The notes: generated by a model not told the origin, from the sequence alone. Positions 23,542 through 35,348 are shown, counted from the stretch's first letter. The stretch: 64,000 nt of DNA from Ancylostoma caninum (GCA_037903475.1 JBAJFG010000545.1:2108001-2172000); one strand, 5' to 3'. Numbers and translations are program-made.

Positions 23542-25100
23542 TACATACGTACCTGTACAATATTTCCGAGTCATGTTGGTCTGACTTCAATGGAATGACC
23601 GTTTTCAGACTTAATCGAGTACTCGTTTGTTCGTTCAATTGTTTAGTTACTAGTTGTTTATTTACATATTAAATAACTTATTCAATCCACAATCTAGCTG
23701 GAATTCAAAAAAAGATAATAAAAGCACAGGCTTGAGAAGTGTAGAATGTGGGAAACTGTCATATTCGTGATTAGCAGCTCGAATTACCCCGGTATACAAG
23801 TTTTGGGAGAAATCTGTGGCATTGAGTTTGTCGATAGTGGGGCCGCTGAAGTACAATTACTTAGTACCGTGCAATGCTTTGCAAGCGTCAAGTTTATGGT
23901 CGAGAGTGCTAACACGGTAGGACGCTTGGACCAAATCGACGAGAACTGAGGACGTTACACAGCTGCATGTACGAGAGGTCGAATGCAAGGAGTCGCACGG
24001 CGGCGTGGTGTGGCATGGAGGCGGCTGGGTATTTGCTCCAAAATCAAACAGTTAAAGAAGGGGTTTTTTTTGCACCTTCGAATAAGCATACGTAAACCAT
24101 TGTGATCAGCACCTCCTCTAGATTCTTCTCATACCCACAGTACTCCTATTTAGGTGATCGTGGACAATTCAGCCATTTTTATCATTTTTCACTGCTCGAG
24201 CCCTGTGTCCTGCCCCTTTACCTCTTCATTCTCTTCCATAGATCTGGCCCATTTTATCGTAAACTGGTATGTATTTTTGACTTTGAACATAGTTAGGTCG
24301 TCTCCTTGTTCCATTTATTTGCCAACATTATCTACATGGATATTGTTTCCCATGTGGTAGGATTCAAATGAAGGACGTGGCCAGTCCTCAAACTTCCATA
24401 TATTCTGCCGCCTCTAATCTTCCGAATCCTATTCATGCAGTCGGCTTTCCTCTACTACTCAATCCAGGAGTTCTCGGACGCAATGCGTCGGCCTCCGATC
24501 CTCCTTGCGCACTTTGCGTGATCCAATTCTCATGGGCTCAACAATACTCCCGCTGTGCGAGCGTCGACAAATGGCTTCGCTGTCGCCACTGGTCACAATC
24601 GCCTCCTTTTATCTCCTATGGGAGTATCCACAGCGCTAAGCCTTTGGGACCGGTGATTGTCGGCTCTGGACGGCGAAAATGCTACCTTCAGCAGCGATTC
24701 TTTTGCAAGGGTCTTCCACTGTTCAGGACTTCTGATTTTTTTCTTTGTGATGTCATGATCTAACGTAGAACTGCTCATTTTATTACTTGCTGCTTTCCTT
24801 GGAGCGCATATCAGTGACTACTCATCACAGCATCTATTTCTAGACTTGTTATTTTTGGTTGAATTGTTGGTCAATCGTTGACTGCACGTCATACTCATCT
24901 ATTTTTGCAATCTGTGATGTCATGTTCCTCTCAGTATAGCAGGTGAGCCAGCCAGCCGCTTCTCTTTTGAAGCTACTGAGAGATTTTATTGTGAATGCTA
25001 GCAAGAACTGAGGAAGTTCTGGGCGTCGGTACATCGCTGGAATTACCCAGTGTAAATGTGTTGGAAAAAATGTTCAAATGATATGCATAGTAATACATCA
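23542..25100. other. Intergenic, no supported gene
   Basis: A 131-codon plus-strand frame (24368-24763) and a 61-codon minus-strand frame (24593-24778, Lys/Arg-rich) overlap in a GC-richer patch. Neither matches a family I know. They may be remnants of a mobile element or an unrecognised exon. A half-site of the ~100-bp dyad repeat family (ACATCGCTGGAATTACCC...) occurs at about 25031-25064. Confidence 0.35.
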
Positions 25101-25287
25101 ACCTACAGGGAACTCTAAACGGTCACGTGCAAGGGGCGGGACCGTGGCGAGGCTCTCTTGGGCAGAGACACGGAGTTTCTGCATGTGGCTTTGGTTTCTC
25201 TGCTTCTGCCAGCAGCGAACAACCGGAGTGCCACTTCGCGTCGCCGTCCCGCCCCTTGCACACAGGCGTTTGTAGTTCCCTATAGGT
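25101..25287. mobile_element. 187-bp MITE with ~40-bp terminal inverted repeats
   Basis: Left end ACCTACAGGGAACTCTAAAC, then GTGCAAGGGGCGGGACC. The right end is the matching inverted sequence, closing with CCGCCCCTTGCACAC ... AGTTCCCTATAGGT. It is GC-rich inside AT-rich DNA. Too small for coding capacity. The target-site duplication is not clear. Confidence 0.75.
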
Positions 25288-25306
25288 TTAATTACCCAAC
25301 TTTGAA
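25285..25306 (+). other. SL1 spliced-leader-like sequence
   Basis: GGTTTAATTACCCAA, then CTTTGAA, which matches 20 of 22 positions of the nematode SL1 leader as I know it (one G-to-C change and the last G-to-A). It is followed by GTATCT, so a GT is kept where the SL RNA donor would be. The downstream sequence is AT-rich and does not look like the rest of an SL RNA (no obvious Sm site or stem-loops). It may be an SL RNA pseudogene or the trace of a retroposed trans-spliced transcript. It overlaps the last three bases of the MITE at 25101-25287. Confidence 0.5.
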
Positions 25307-27645
25307 GTATCTATAGTAGTATATATTTAAAGTATTATAGTAGCATGTAAGTATATATTTGAAGTAGTATATTTACTGATTATTTTGATTTATTCCTCCA
25401 ATTCTTCGGACGCGTTACAATAGAACGAAGATCTTCTATTTTAGCGAATTCTTTCCCAAGCTTTTTTTCCAAGCTTAGGGCTTCCCTCCCTTACTGGCGA
25501 GTACTAGAAGCTGGATATTTTCTCTTAATTTTGTTTTTTTTTCTCGTAGAATGATAAATTATGACTTACTGATTAAAAGGAAAAAGGATGCACTGTGGGT
25601 TGTTTGTATGAACCTGTGAGAAGGAAAGGGCATTCGAGGACGTGGGCCTCCAGAAAGAAGTGTAGCAATAGATATTTGAAAATTTGGGAAATCCTCTTAT
25701 CTATTTCGTCTGAACCACATCAAATCCTAAACGATTCGTCGGAATTCTGCTCTATATAGATAGTTACAAAGTTACAGTAAACGTGGTAGTGAACCTATTT
25801 CAAATCATATCCTTATTAGAGCCCTATCAATCTCTTATCGATGTAAACCCCATTCCTGATACCTTTAAATTTCAGCTGCTGTGCCAATTTGGCCAGTTCG
25901 AGGCCTTGCTTCAGTGTGTACAATTATTTCTCGACTCCATCGTAGCCACACTACACACATACACTGACTGGATTGGAGCGCGTATTGTGCTGTTCCCTTT
26001 CTGCTCGCAAAAACATTCAATTATCGCAAAGACTGGTCTGTGGAATGCGTGAAACACTAAGCTTCACGCTAAAAGACTTGTTGTGCTGTTTCCATGCAAC
26101 ACACTGGCAGTTCGCCATATTTGTCTTGTCATTCTCCAGCTGACACTACACATCCACGGATTATCGAGCAGAAGCTGTCTGCTATGTCCAAGAAGTACGT
26201 ACTTGCTTGATTTCCGCTCTGGTTCTCTGGGTTAGCTTTCCCATAGCACTGTCGCACCTGGGTAAGGTAAGATACGTGTTCAGTTTCTCCGCCGAAGAAA
26301 CTGTGACGGCCTTCGGCGCTCACTCTCTCGATTTCACTCCACTCGTGCCTGACCGACGATTAATCGCCGAGATGTTGACGTCACTGGCGGCGATTTCGTT
26401 TGGCGTCTGATTGAATTTGCTTACTGTGCTGTCGATTTGTTTGCCGAACGCTGTTTATGGAGAGCTTCTGCTTTGGAAGAGTTGATTTATTGACGACGTC
26501 CTGCCAAAAGCCCATATGTAACAATAGTAGAGACAGAAGGAAGAGTTACCGGTTATTTATGTTGTTGGAGGAGGTCCGCGCTTACTTTTCGTCTCACCTA
26601 CTGAAGCAGCTCTCCAGAATGCAGCGTACGGCTGCTTTTACCAGTGATGCTATACATGGTGTTACATCGCTGCTTGGGAAAACCGCGAGAATTCACTTGA
26701 TCATTTGTATTTATTTATTTATTTTTTTGGTTATCAGGTGATAAATTTGCTCACTGGCATTCTTAGACTCTGCTAAATTGGAGGAGTATCGAGGTATCCA
26801 AAAAGATGTCCATCATGGGGGACCATGTATGCGAGGGGGGAGGGGTTGTAATTGCTAGCACACTATCAGTTACCTTGTTTATTAAAGTGTTTTTATCGGA
26901 GTTAATTCTTGTACAATTACTTTTTGGTCTTCAAGTTCATAATAAACCCTTTTTAGTGATTCCATTCTTGGATTTCCAGCGGGTCCTAACAGTAGCAGGG
27001 GTCTTTTTTCCAGTTTTCCTCCTCCGAACAACTGCTCTTACTCGGCTGCCACAGGTGTAGATCCTTGGAAATAGCTATGGCGTTACAGCTGTTTCTCTGA
27101 AAATTTTCTATAGTTTTTTCTGGATTCAAATTATGGATTCGCACAGCCATGTACTGCCAGTAGAGGGAGTCCATCGATGTAACCGTTTCATCATTTATAT
27201 TTTTTTGGGTTTGAACTTGAATCCCCATATCTTCGGAATACTTTGAGCAACAGCGAATTCCTCCTTGAACTCTTCATCATTCAAAGCTTTGTCCGTTTTT
27301 TCTTTTCGGATCTTTTCATTCTTATTCTTCTCTTGACCCGTACATGTTTTCGAATTTCTTCATGAGGAAATTTTCGAGATTTATAAGTGATAGGAGCTTA
27401 ATATGCCTTTTCCTTGCCTTTATAACCGTATTGATAGGACTGGGTTTTCATCATGGACAGCTTCAAAAGAGACTAACCATACAGCATTTGTCCAAAATCG
27501 CAACGTCTTGAATAATTCTCTTGCTGTGATCTTCCATTTTTACCATTTCTCTCTTTCGCAAGTACGTTTTGGCAAAGAAATCTTGTACGTCCATTTTGCG
27601 CAAGGAAAGCTACGTCGGCATTCTTCTACAATGTGGTGACCTTAC

Positions 27646-27873
27646 CTCATTATCCAGGAGAAAATGACAGTCAATCAAGTGGAAAGTCTCTCGTGCACTT
27701 TTTAAGGTGACAACTTGTTCTAAGTTCCACTGAAATACATCATCGGGTACACCATTAGCATGGATTGGCTCAATTTTGCCTCGGAACACTGGTGCGCCGA
27801 TGTCTGGTCGAGTGTAAGGTTCACCTTGGAGAGCGGTGGACGTCAGAATTGACCGAACATGTCCCGTCGTTTT
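27646..27873 (-). pseudogene. Exon-like coding relic, unknown protein
   Basis: A 76-codon open frame on the minus strand between an acceptor-like CAATTAG and a donor-like GAG/GTAAGG, in phase 0 at both ends. The residues look like real protein (TALQGEPYTRPDIGAPVFRG near the start; DDVFQWNLEQVVTLK later). Further minus-strand coding-like fragments continue to about 26990, in shifting frames broken by stops, for example a Lys-rich stretch near 27250-27350. I do not recognise the family. A degraded transposon or retroelement ORF, or a decayed gene, would fit. Confidence 0.3.
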
Positions 27874-28511
27874 CTAATTGCTTGTTGGAAATTGCTTGAG
27901 TCGTTGTTCTTCACTATTCAACTGAGAAAATCGTAGAACGACCGAGGCAGAATAGCAGTAGGACGGGAATTGTGACATCCGGACGCACTGATCTCCTGTT
28001 CAGTTCCTTCAAAGACTTCATCTCGGTGGGAGTTATCCGCTTTTCTTCAAGTTAGATAAGGAAAAAACCAAAAGAAAAAAGGGCAGGACCATAAAAGGGT
28101 AGTGCCTGGTGTAACAATCCGGATGTCCTGAAGGTGTCATCGCAGTGTACCGTTACGCAAAGATTGCATGTCCTGACATTGTCCTCTATAAATTTCCCAG
28201 GGTTTACCTGAGATCATGTGGCCCGCTGTTGAATCGACCTCTAATAAAGATTATCATTAAAAAATCGCAGTACCAGGTGACAACGAAATTCTTTGCCCTT
28301 GTTTTGTAGCTTTTAAACGTGTTCCAGGCTTCTATAGTCACCATAGCCCACTGCCGACAGTGATTTTGTACCTACTTACTTACTTAATAATTATCTGTCT
28401 AATTATATGGAACTTTGAGATCAAAACTTGTATATCTACTCGTTTATTTTTTTATTTGAGTTTGAAGTGCAGCAAAAATGAACAATTAATCAAAAAACAC
28501 CTAGATCCGGA

Positions 28512-28790
28512 CGCATCATTAAGATTACCACTGGCGAACGTGCTAACGCACCCAAACATACCTTTTACCTGGCACAAGCAAAATGGTTACCCGGACGTAA
28601 AGTTGTCTATGTCCAGAGGCTACATACATCATTGAGGCTACTCAGGGTAAACGGGTTAACACCCCACAAATTTTGCTCATCGTGGACATGGGCATCAAAA
28701 GGTTTACCCTGGGTAATTTTAGTGATGCAGAAAGGTCCAACTGCCACCAATGGGTATTAGATTACTCATCCCTTTAATGATGCATCTGGG
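28512..28790. repeat. Dyad-repeat family, cluster at 28.5 kb
   Basis: A half-site at 28512-28550 (GCATCATTAAGATTACC), a full palindromic copy at 28627-28730 (CATCATTGAGGCTACTCAGG, then GGTAAACGGGTTAACACC, and the inverse ending GGTAATTTTAGTGATGCA), and another half-site at 28758-28790. Related copies are at 49684-49755, 50907-51012, 52511-52602 and 52747-52851. Confidence 0.7.
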
Positions 28791-30526
28791 TTCTAGTCCA
28801 TGCATCAAACGAGCTATAAAAACAAAAATAAATGCTTTATACACGAATATAAATACCTTACACTTTACAAATACTTAAACTAAGTCTAAACCATACGGCA
28901 TACTGAGTTTCATCAAAATTTATCTACTCAATCAATAAAAATTTCGCATCCTATTATGGATAAAAATGCCCAGTATTACTTAATGTAATAGAAGAAAAAA
29001 TTCATGAAATCAGTGAAGAAAATTCATAAAATTAAAACTGTTCTTGTAGGTAGTGAGTTAGATCCGCTCTCCTTCGTTTTCCTGGATTTACCATAAACCA
29101 ATTAAATGAAAAGAAGTACAAGCAACCGTTAACTTATTTTAGAAAATAAGTGATTTCCTCTTGCCTTTGATTTTTTTTAAAATTCTCTTTCGATTCAATG
29201 TAGTCGTTCGAGCCTCCAAGGCCATACAGTTCCGTAATAGCACCACCTGAGAGCTAGCTGACTTTTTTCGAGGATTTTTTCTCCTTCCCATCCCATGTTT
29301 TTTCTCTTTGCAATGAGGACGAGTGTGACCAGTTTCTCAATGCCCACGCAGTCTGCCCTCTCTAGAAATGGCTCAGCTGAGAGCAACCATTTCACAGTCA
29401 TCTTCTGCAGAGTTTCGTTCGTGGACATTTCTCGCTTTCATGCGGTTTTTGCCGAGATAACGATCAGTTCAGAGGGTGTCCGCTTAATGACATCTCTAGC
29501 GCAGCGTCTTTCATATGCGCCTATTCTGAAAAATGAGCATCAAGGTCGTTTTCGTGACCGGTTTGCCTTCGATAACGGCCAATCCGTTTTGTGTCACAAA
29601 CACAAACTCACTCGTTCGCCGTTCCTATGAGTACTTCGAGTTGTTTCTCCTTCTGCTTTTAGAAAGCTTATTGTATAAGCTACTTGCAACGAAGTTTATG
29701 ATCCGTCCCCAGATTTTCCTGAAATTCTCACCCATCCAAATTGAAAGCTTTTTGTGAAGACGACTATACTACTAGGTATGAATAAATTTATATTAATTTG
29801 ATATTTTGCCATTCGCACTCTTGTTTGTCTATCCGTTTGAGACCAAGAGTGGAATTTATCATTGAGTTTACTCGTGGTAATCACGCTTACCCGAAAACTT
29901 ACCTACTTTTGATATTCATAATAAAGTTTGCCCCGTGCCGTTGTGGTGAACCTGATGGTAATCCTCAAAGTCTATCGGTGGCACAACCAAAATTATGTTT
30001 TTATACGTCCACTCATCTGGCTCATCTTCCTGGGACAGTTGCGCCGATTGCAAACTTCTCGAGCTGTAAATATTCGTTGGTTTATTTATTCACTCATTTA
30101 TTTATTGCACCGTGAAGGCGCTCATAAGTCTTAGAGACACGGTGGTGGTTCATGGAGGTCGTAAGGAACTTCAGGGCGTGATAAGAGGCAACGAGTTAAT
30201 ATGCCATTTCAAAAGCAATACTTTATGTGTTGATGTCAAATATGTTACTTTGTTGTAAGAAAAATTACTATATTTCATTGTTAATAATTATGAATATGGC
30301 TATAAACATGCCGTTATATGTACATAGGTAGTAAAAATTTCTTTTCAAAAGATTCCCAATTCTGGAAGAAAAGATCAGGCAGTAGCTTTAATCTGCGTTT
30401 TTTTTTTTCAAGAGAGCTCTCTTTTTAAGAGAAAGGAAGTGAAGAGGACGAAAACACCTCACAAAACAAAATTAATTGACAACAAGATGTATTCAAAGAG
30501 CCGATCATAAAGGGCGTTCTTTTTTT

Positions 30527-30565
30527 CGATTTTCATGAACAGCGACCTGCTGTTCATGAAAATCG
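30527..30565. repeat. Perfect 16-bp hairpin
   Basis: CGATTTTCATGAACAG, a 7-base spacer and the exact inverse complement, flanked by short T and A runs. The short GGGCGTTCT occurs on both sides (30512 and 30592), so this may be the core of a small element. Confidence 0.75.
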
Positions 30566-30794
30566 AGAAAAAGCTCAAAAATAGCGTAAATGGGCGTTCT
30601 AAGGAAATTGAGAGCGATGTGAAGGAAGATGATGAAAGCTGATTGTGTAGAGGCCATATAGCAAGCGATTCTTTAGCGGGCTCTATCTGAAGCAGTGGCC
30701 CTTCATTAGTTCAACAATGGTTAGACTATAATGTCGTCGTTTGCAGTTCCTGTATGAGAAAAGCAGCACTCGAATACCTTTCAGTTTTCTCATT

Positions 30795-31070
30795 GTGTCG
30801 TGAATATTGTAGACTCCTGTTTTCAATCTTTTATTGGCTAACTTTCGGTGATCAACACCTTCGTCAGGCCAGGCTAGGCAAACAAGACGACAAATAGCAC
30901 AGTAAGCAAGTCTGTAAGTAAGTAAGTAAGTAAGTAAGATTCGTCTACTGACATGCTTACTGTGATGTTTGTCATCTTGTTTGTCTAGCCTGGCGTGACG
31001 AAGGTGTTAATCACCGAAAGCTAGCCAATAAAAAATTGAAAACAGGAGTCTACAATATTCACGACACGAA
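30795..31070. mobile_element. Palindromic MITE with a central GTAA tract
   Basis: Arms of about 110 bp: GTGTCGTGAATATTGTAGAC on the left and its inverse CAATATTCACGACAC on the right. The inner arm parts include the inverted CTTCGTCAGGCCAGGCTAG and CTAGCCTGGCGTGACGAAG. A (GTAA)n/(TAAG)n tract is near 30912-30942. AGTTTTCTCATT lies beside both ends (30784-30795 and 31073-31084) and could be a target-site duplication, though three extra bases separate it from the right arm. Confidence 0.8.
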
Positions 31071-31263
31071 GAAAGTTTTCTCATTATTGACGACTCCCTA
31101 AGACTGTATTTCTCCCAATTCCATCCTTACACAATTTATTTGTAGCCTCTATTTAAGGATTTACACATATTTTGCCGCGAGTAGTGATGCTTTCACGCAA
31201 TTTTTCCCGTTCTGGATTAATGAGTTTTTAACAACAATTCTTTAGATCTCGGTATCCCACAGA

Positions 31264-32818
31264 ATGACGCGTGGGCTACTGTTACTTGTCTCGGTTCCTC
31301 TGATCGCGTGCGGCCTGGTTATCTGGCCCGATCCAGTGAATGACGAGGCAAAGCTGAGCAGGCCAAAACCGACCACGTGGAGTGAGAAGAACCTCGGGCA
31401 ATGGTGTCGGAACTTCACCGTCAATCAGTCAGTTTCCTTTTTCCCACTTTCAATGAACGAGTTTTACCAAAGAAAGGATGTGCCTTGAATGCATTGCAAT
31501 CGTTGTTTCTTTTGCTACTATATTTAGATTACCACAAAACCTTTAATAATTTCCACGTGCTTTCTTCTCTAAACCTGGGTATGATAATTTAATGATGCTT
31601 TCACTCCTTCTGCCAACGAGTTTGTTAGGTGGTAAACTTTAAAACAGTAAAAAAAAAACTAAATTAAACTAAACTTTAAACGTCAGGCCAATAAAGTAGA
31701 AGTGAAAGCATCATTGTAACACTTTTATTTCAAACAGTGCTCATCAGATGCTTCAGTTTCAAGAATATAAAAGATGATATTCACAGACACGTGCAATGTC
31801 CGCAAGCGTCCGTCTTTCACCAGTTCGACTGTTGTGGTCAGCACTTAACCGAGTGTTGCTTCGCCATACAGGGATGGGTGAGTTAACAGTTCCCACACTT
31901 CGTATGTATTATATCTATTTCATCGTATTGTAGCTTCAAAAGCTCATGTTCATCAGTGGTTTCGAGCAAATAAAACATAGATAAGATTCTACGCTAAGGA
32001 TAGCAGGCTTAATACATAGATATATCTCCCGGTGCGGGTCTCCTAAGTCTTCTAGCTTATCATGGTATCATTAACCCAGACTTACAATGGGTGGTTGCGT
32101 CAGACGGACTCACTCATTTGCGAAGGATTTTTCATAAAGATCTGTTAACAGCACCTCCCCTCCTCTCAAGATCATTTTCGGGAATTTTACACGAAAAGAA
32201 TCTGCAGGAGCTGCTCATCACAGTGATACGAGATTCCTGACACAACTGTAGGAAATGATGTTTTCTGGCCGCAATTCTTGTGGAGCTTGTGGGCGGGGCC
32301 AATGAGGAAGTACGACGTGTGTGAATAGCGCTCCTCCTTGAGCGTATTTCCTGAAGAAATACGTGACTCCTAGCAAGAGTTTCTGCTCCACTCTCTAACA
32401 GGAGAGGAGGTGAACTCCATGTGTGATCAGCGAGGGATTGCAACCTGCGAAAAAGACGTAGTCCGGCCTTTGCTCCGCCCACAAGCTCCCTAGGAGATGG
32501 GGCTAAGGAACGGGTTCTCCGTCGGTTTTGCAAGGAGTTGGCGGAATTACCCTCCAGCACAATTGGCGTATACCGTTGTGATTGAGAGCTCTTGAAGATT
32601 CTTTTCATGAAAAAATCTCAAAAATGACTCTGATGTGGGAAAATGAATAGAAATTAGCGGTCAAAAAACGAAGTCACTTTCAGGTGATCGTGCTGGGTTC
32701 GTTGATCGCGTTCGTTGTTGCCGGCTCAGTCGCCTTCTACCTGCTGCTGAAGTTCCAGCTGATCTGCCTGGAGCACAGCTACCCTCCCAAAGTTATATAT
32801 CTGGGCGGAAAATGCTAG
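31264..32818 (+). CDS. Shisa-like six-cysteine single-pass membrane protein (3 exons)
   Basis: Joined exons 31264-31427, 31787-31877 and 32684-32818, with GT-AG introns and consistent phases, give 129 residues ending at TAG. Residues 1-20 form a signal peptide. The short ectodomain has cysteines at 48, 59, 70, 71, 79 and 80, with the CP...CCG...CC spacing seen in Shisa, WBP1 and VOPP1-type proteins. One N-glycosylation site (NFT) is at residue 50. A transmembrane helix spans about 86-107. A short tail contains SYPPKVIY and a final Cys. By family analogy it would be an adaptor that modulates trafficking or receptors in the secretory pathway or at the surface. This is inference from cysteine spacing only. 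The ATG is the first in frame and directly precedes the signal peptide. Intron 2 contains one copy of the ~500-bp element. The family assignment is less certain than the gene structure. Confidence 0.8.
32120..32640. repeat. ~500-bp dispersed element, copy A
   Basis: Lies in intron 2 of the Shisa-like gene. It shares with copies at 37149-37649 and 45982-46450 the motifs GCTCCGCCCACAAGCTCCC (or the inverse), CTCTTGAAGATT..., TTTTCATG and CTCAAAAATGACTCTGATG. The terminal TTTAAAGG sequence is not clear in this copy. Confidence 0.6.
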
Positions 32819-34898
32819 GGCTAGCCGTTCAACGCGCTAGCAACTTACTGATGATCTTCAACAGCATCGGCTTGATCCTCCGGTGAAGATCGACGGGTGT
32901 CAACAAACAATAGATGTACCGACTGCTTGCCTTTTGTTGCTTTCCAACCTCATCGCTCCTCCGTCGCCTCCGACTGCGCCCACATTCTGCTTGTGACTAG
33001 CCTCGATGTAGTAGCAGCTCTGTGTGTTCTGTCTTGGAGAAGGTCGACCTTGCCTTAAATTTTAGTGCTCAAAGCCTCACCTTTCCTTTACGTGCTCTTC
33101 CCTATTTGGGTGCCACAGTTTAGTGTAATAGAGACTGCCCTCATTGTCTATCTACATATCAGCCAAATCTGTCATTGCCTTCGTTGCCAGTTATATGCAT
33201 TTATCAAGCACCTACCCAATAGCATTCCGTTGTTTCGTTGCGTTCACGGGTATTGTACCAATTCTGAAGCCCACAAAATCATTTTTTATTCTGTATGGCC
33301 ATGTCATCCCTTCGTTTTGTACGTTATTGCTCTACACAATGCTCTATACAATTCACGATAAAATCTTCATCTCACGCATGTTTACAAGATTTATGCCTGA
33401 AGGATAATTGGTGCAGTTGTGGATGACTTATTTATTTATTTACTAAGTACACCACATAGGTGCACCATCAAAAGTTCTGTGACACAATTCACCAATAAAT
33501 ACTTAAACCTACAAACAAAAAAGCTGAATAATACTTAATAATTCGACCATTAGAAACAACATCTAGTTCTCAAAAAAACGTTATGAAACGTAATGGGAGG
33601 ATGGCTACCCAGCCCTTAGTTAGATTTCGAAGAAAAAAATTGTTGAAAGCAGTTTTGGAGAGATTACTTAGTGGTTGATTGGTGTCGATAGTACAGTTAA
33701 GATATTTCTCTTAAATCTATGTACAGTACATACGTAGATGTGTGAGGGACGATACACAAAACTGTTTCGGAAGAGCTTACATTTCCTTAGACGTTATAAT
33801 CCGAAAATCCTGAGCTGGATTCCGATCAGTAAGTCCAGATGAACCGCAGCTTCTCGCGGACTGAAGCCTTCAGCCACTTGGGCCATTAAAAGTAAGTCGT
33901 ACTCGAATTTCATCTCATTATTGCTGCACCATACAAACTGTGCCACTGCACATAGAAGCGCTAAGGTGAATGGCCTTTGGATTTGTCATTTGAAAATTAT
34001 TACTATTATTATTATTTATTTGGCCACTTAAGGTAGACGTGGAAAAGACAATGACATGACACATCTCAATCGAGTAACACCAAGTAAAGCATACAGAATT
34101 CCACTCATTGCCCTAGTGGCACAAAAGCTTTTTAGAGACCCAATGTTTAAAAGAAAAGTACTTCGGAGAGGTAAGAGTAGTTTTATATCGTAAGGTTAGA
34201 TAATAAGATAATGCCCGGCATGTGAAACTTTCCCGCCAAGCAGTTGTTCTTGGACCTGCATGAGGAATTTTCTCCGAACCACCTCTTATTTTTGATGGAA
34301 TTATATTATAAAAAATTCCCCTCAATCGTTCAGCAGAAATCGCAAAAATCGTCGTAGACCGTGTAACGCATTTAAACAGATTGCTGGGATGCAACCTGCC
34401 AAACCTTCTCTGAAGTCATCTCACACTCGTTTTCGAGTGTTCGTCTCACTTTGTTGGAATGCCTCTAGCAGTGAGAAGCTAAACCAGGAAGGCTTAACCT
34501 ATTCTCATTTCCTTTCTAAGTAGATGTTGCAGTCATAGAGATCGTTTGCGCCTTTGCGGAAGGACTATACGTTTCAGAGCTACCAATAGCTGGTGATATA
34601 GATACAGGTATATTAATTTTTTTCAGTGGACAGCGTAGGAGAAGTCCACTTCCCATGATGGGCAACATCCGCGGTCAAGCACTGAAACCGGATTTTCTGC
34701 AAGCGAGAAAAATTCCGGAAATAACGAGCGTCGTTCTTAATTTGCAGAGGGAGAGCGCCCGTTTAGCTCCACTTCTTCATCGTCTAAGTGCATTTTCGCT
34801 GTGGGCAGTGTTGGTGGAGCTGCACTGGTGTTGCTTATTTTAATAGATTATGCAAGGTAGCACGAAAGTGTCGGAATTGTGCATTTTCTTCTGAAGTA
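32819..34898. other. Intergenic, no supported gene
   Basis: 3' flank of the Shisa-like gene, then AT-rich sequence. Two overlapping plus-strand frames of 87-98 codons (33065-33407) are hydrophobic but resemble no family I know. A TTATTTATTTATTTA tract at 33429-33444 is followed by CACCACATAGGTGCACC, similar to the retroposon-like tails elsewhere. Confidence 0.4.
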
Positions 34899-35203
34899 CA
34901 GTCCGGTCCGGCAGCCACTGCAAATGGGCGCCGGCGGGCGCCGGCCGCTGCCACCATCCGGCGCCCCGGTATTAATGAGCTATAAATCACTCGAGCTTGG
35001 GAGAAAGCGAAGAAAAATACAATTTTATTCCATAGTAGACAGGGTAGATAGGCCTAACCCTATGCTTAAGAATGGGTTTAAGGCTTAGGCTCAGGCTTCA
35101 CAGGAGTGGCCCCACCCAACTCCCGTTTCACCTAAATTTCGAAGATAAACTACGATAAGTGTAAGTGTAAGTAATAGTGGACACTATTTGCATGTTGCAT
35201 CGC

Positions 35204-35280
35204 GTGCGCCCATGGGTCAGTGGGTTGAGCGAATGATCGACGTTGTGGTGGTAAGGGGATCGAATCCTGCCCTGTGCCCC
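35204..35280 (+). other. tRNA-like module 1, copy 2
   Basis: A-box-like GGGTCAGTGGG and a strong B-box match GATCGAATCC about 40 bases downstream, within a 77-base unit that starts GCGTGCGC and ends near TGTGCCCC. The acceptor stem is imperfect and no proper anticodon arm is seen. Confidence 0.55.
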
Positions 35281-35348
35281 GTTTTGCAAATACATATAGT
35301 ATGCTGCCTACGACTGCTGCAGTTATCTAACAAACTCCAACATAAAAA

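Larger units (their letters stand above)
25310..31263. other. Intergenic stretch with repeat debris
   Basis: No complete gene. Contents that can be named: an exon-like relic at 27646-27873, dyad repeats at 28512-28790, a perfect hairpin at 30527-30565 and a palindromic MITE at 30795-31070. Frames at 25783-26052 and 26129-26323 have no recognisable domain. TTTATTTATTTAT tracts are at 26709-26730 and 30075-30105. Confidence 0.4.

Noticed and set aside
22511..23638. Open frames in the foldback arms, considered as transposase remnants
   Set aside because: Each is short and is mirrored in the opposite arm. I could not find a DDE-type signature, so no transposase is claimed.
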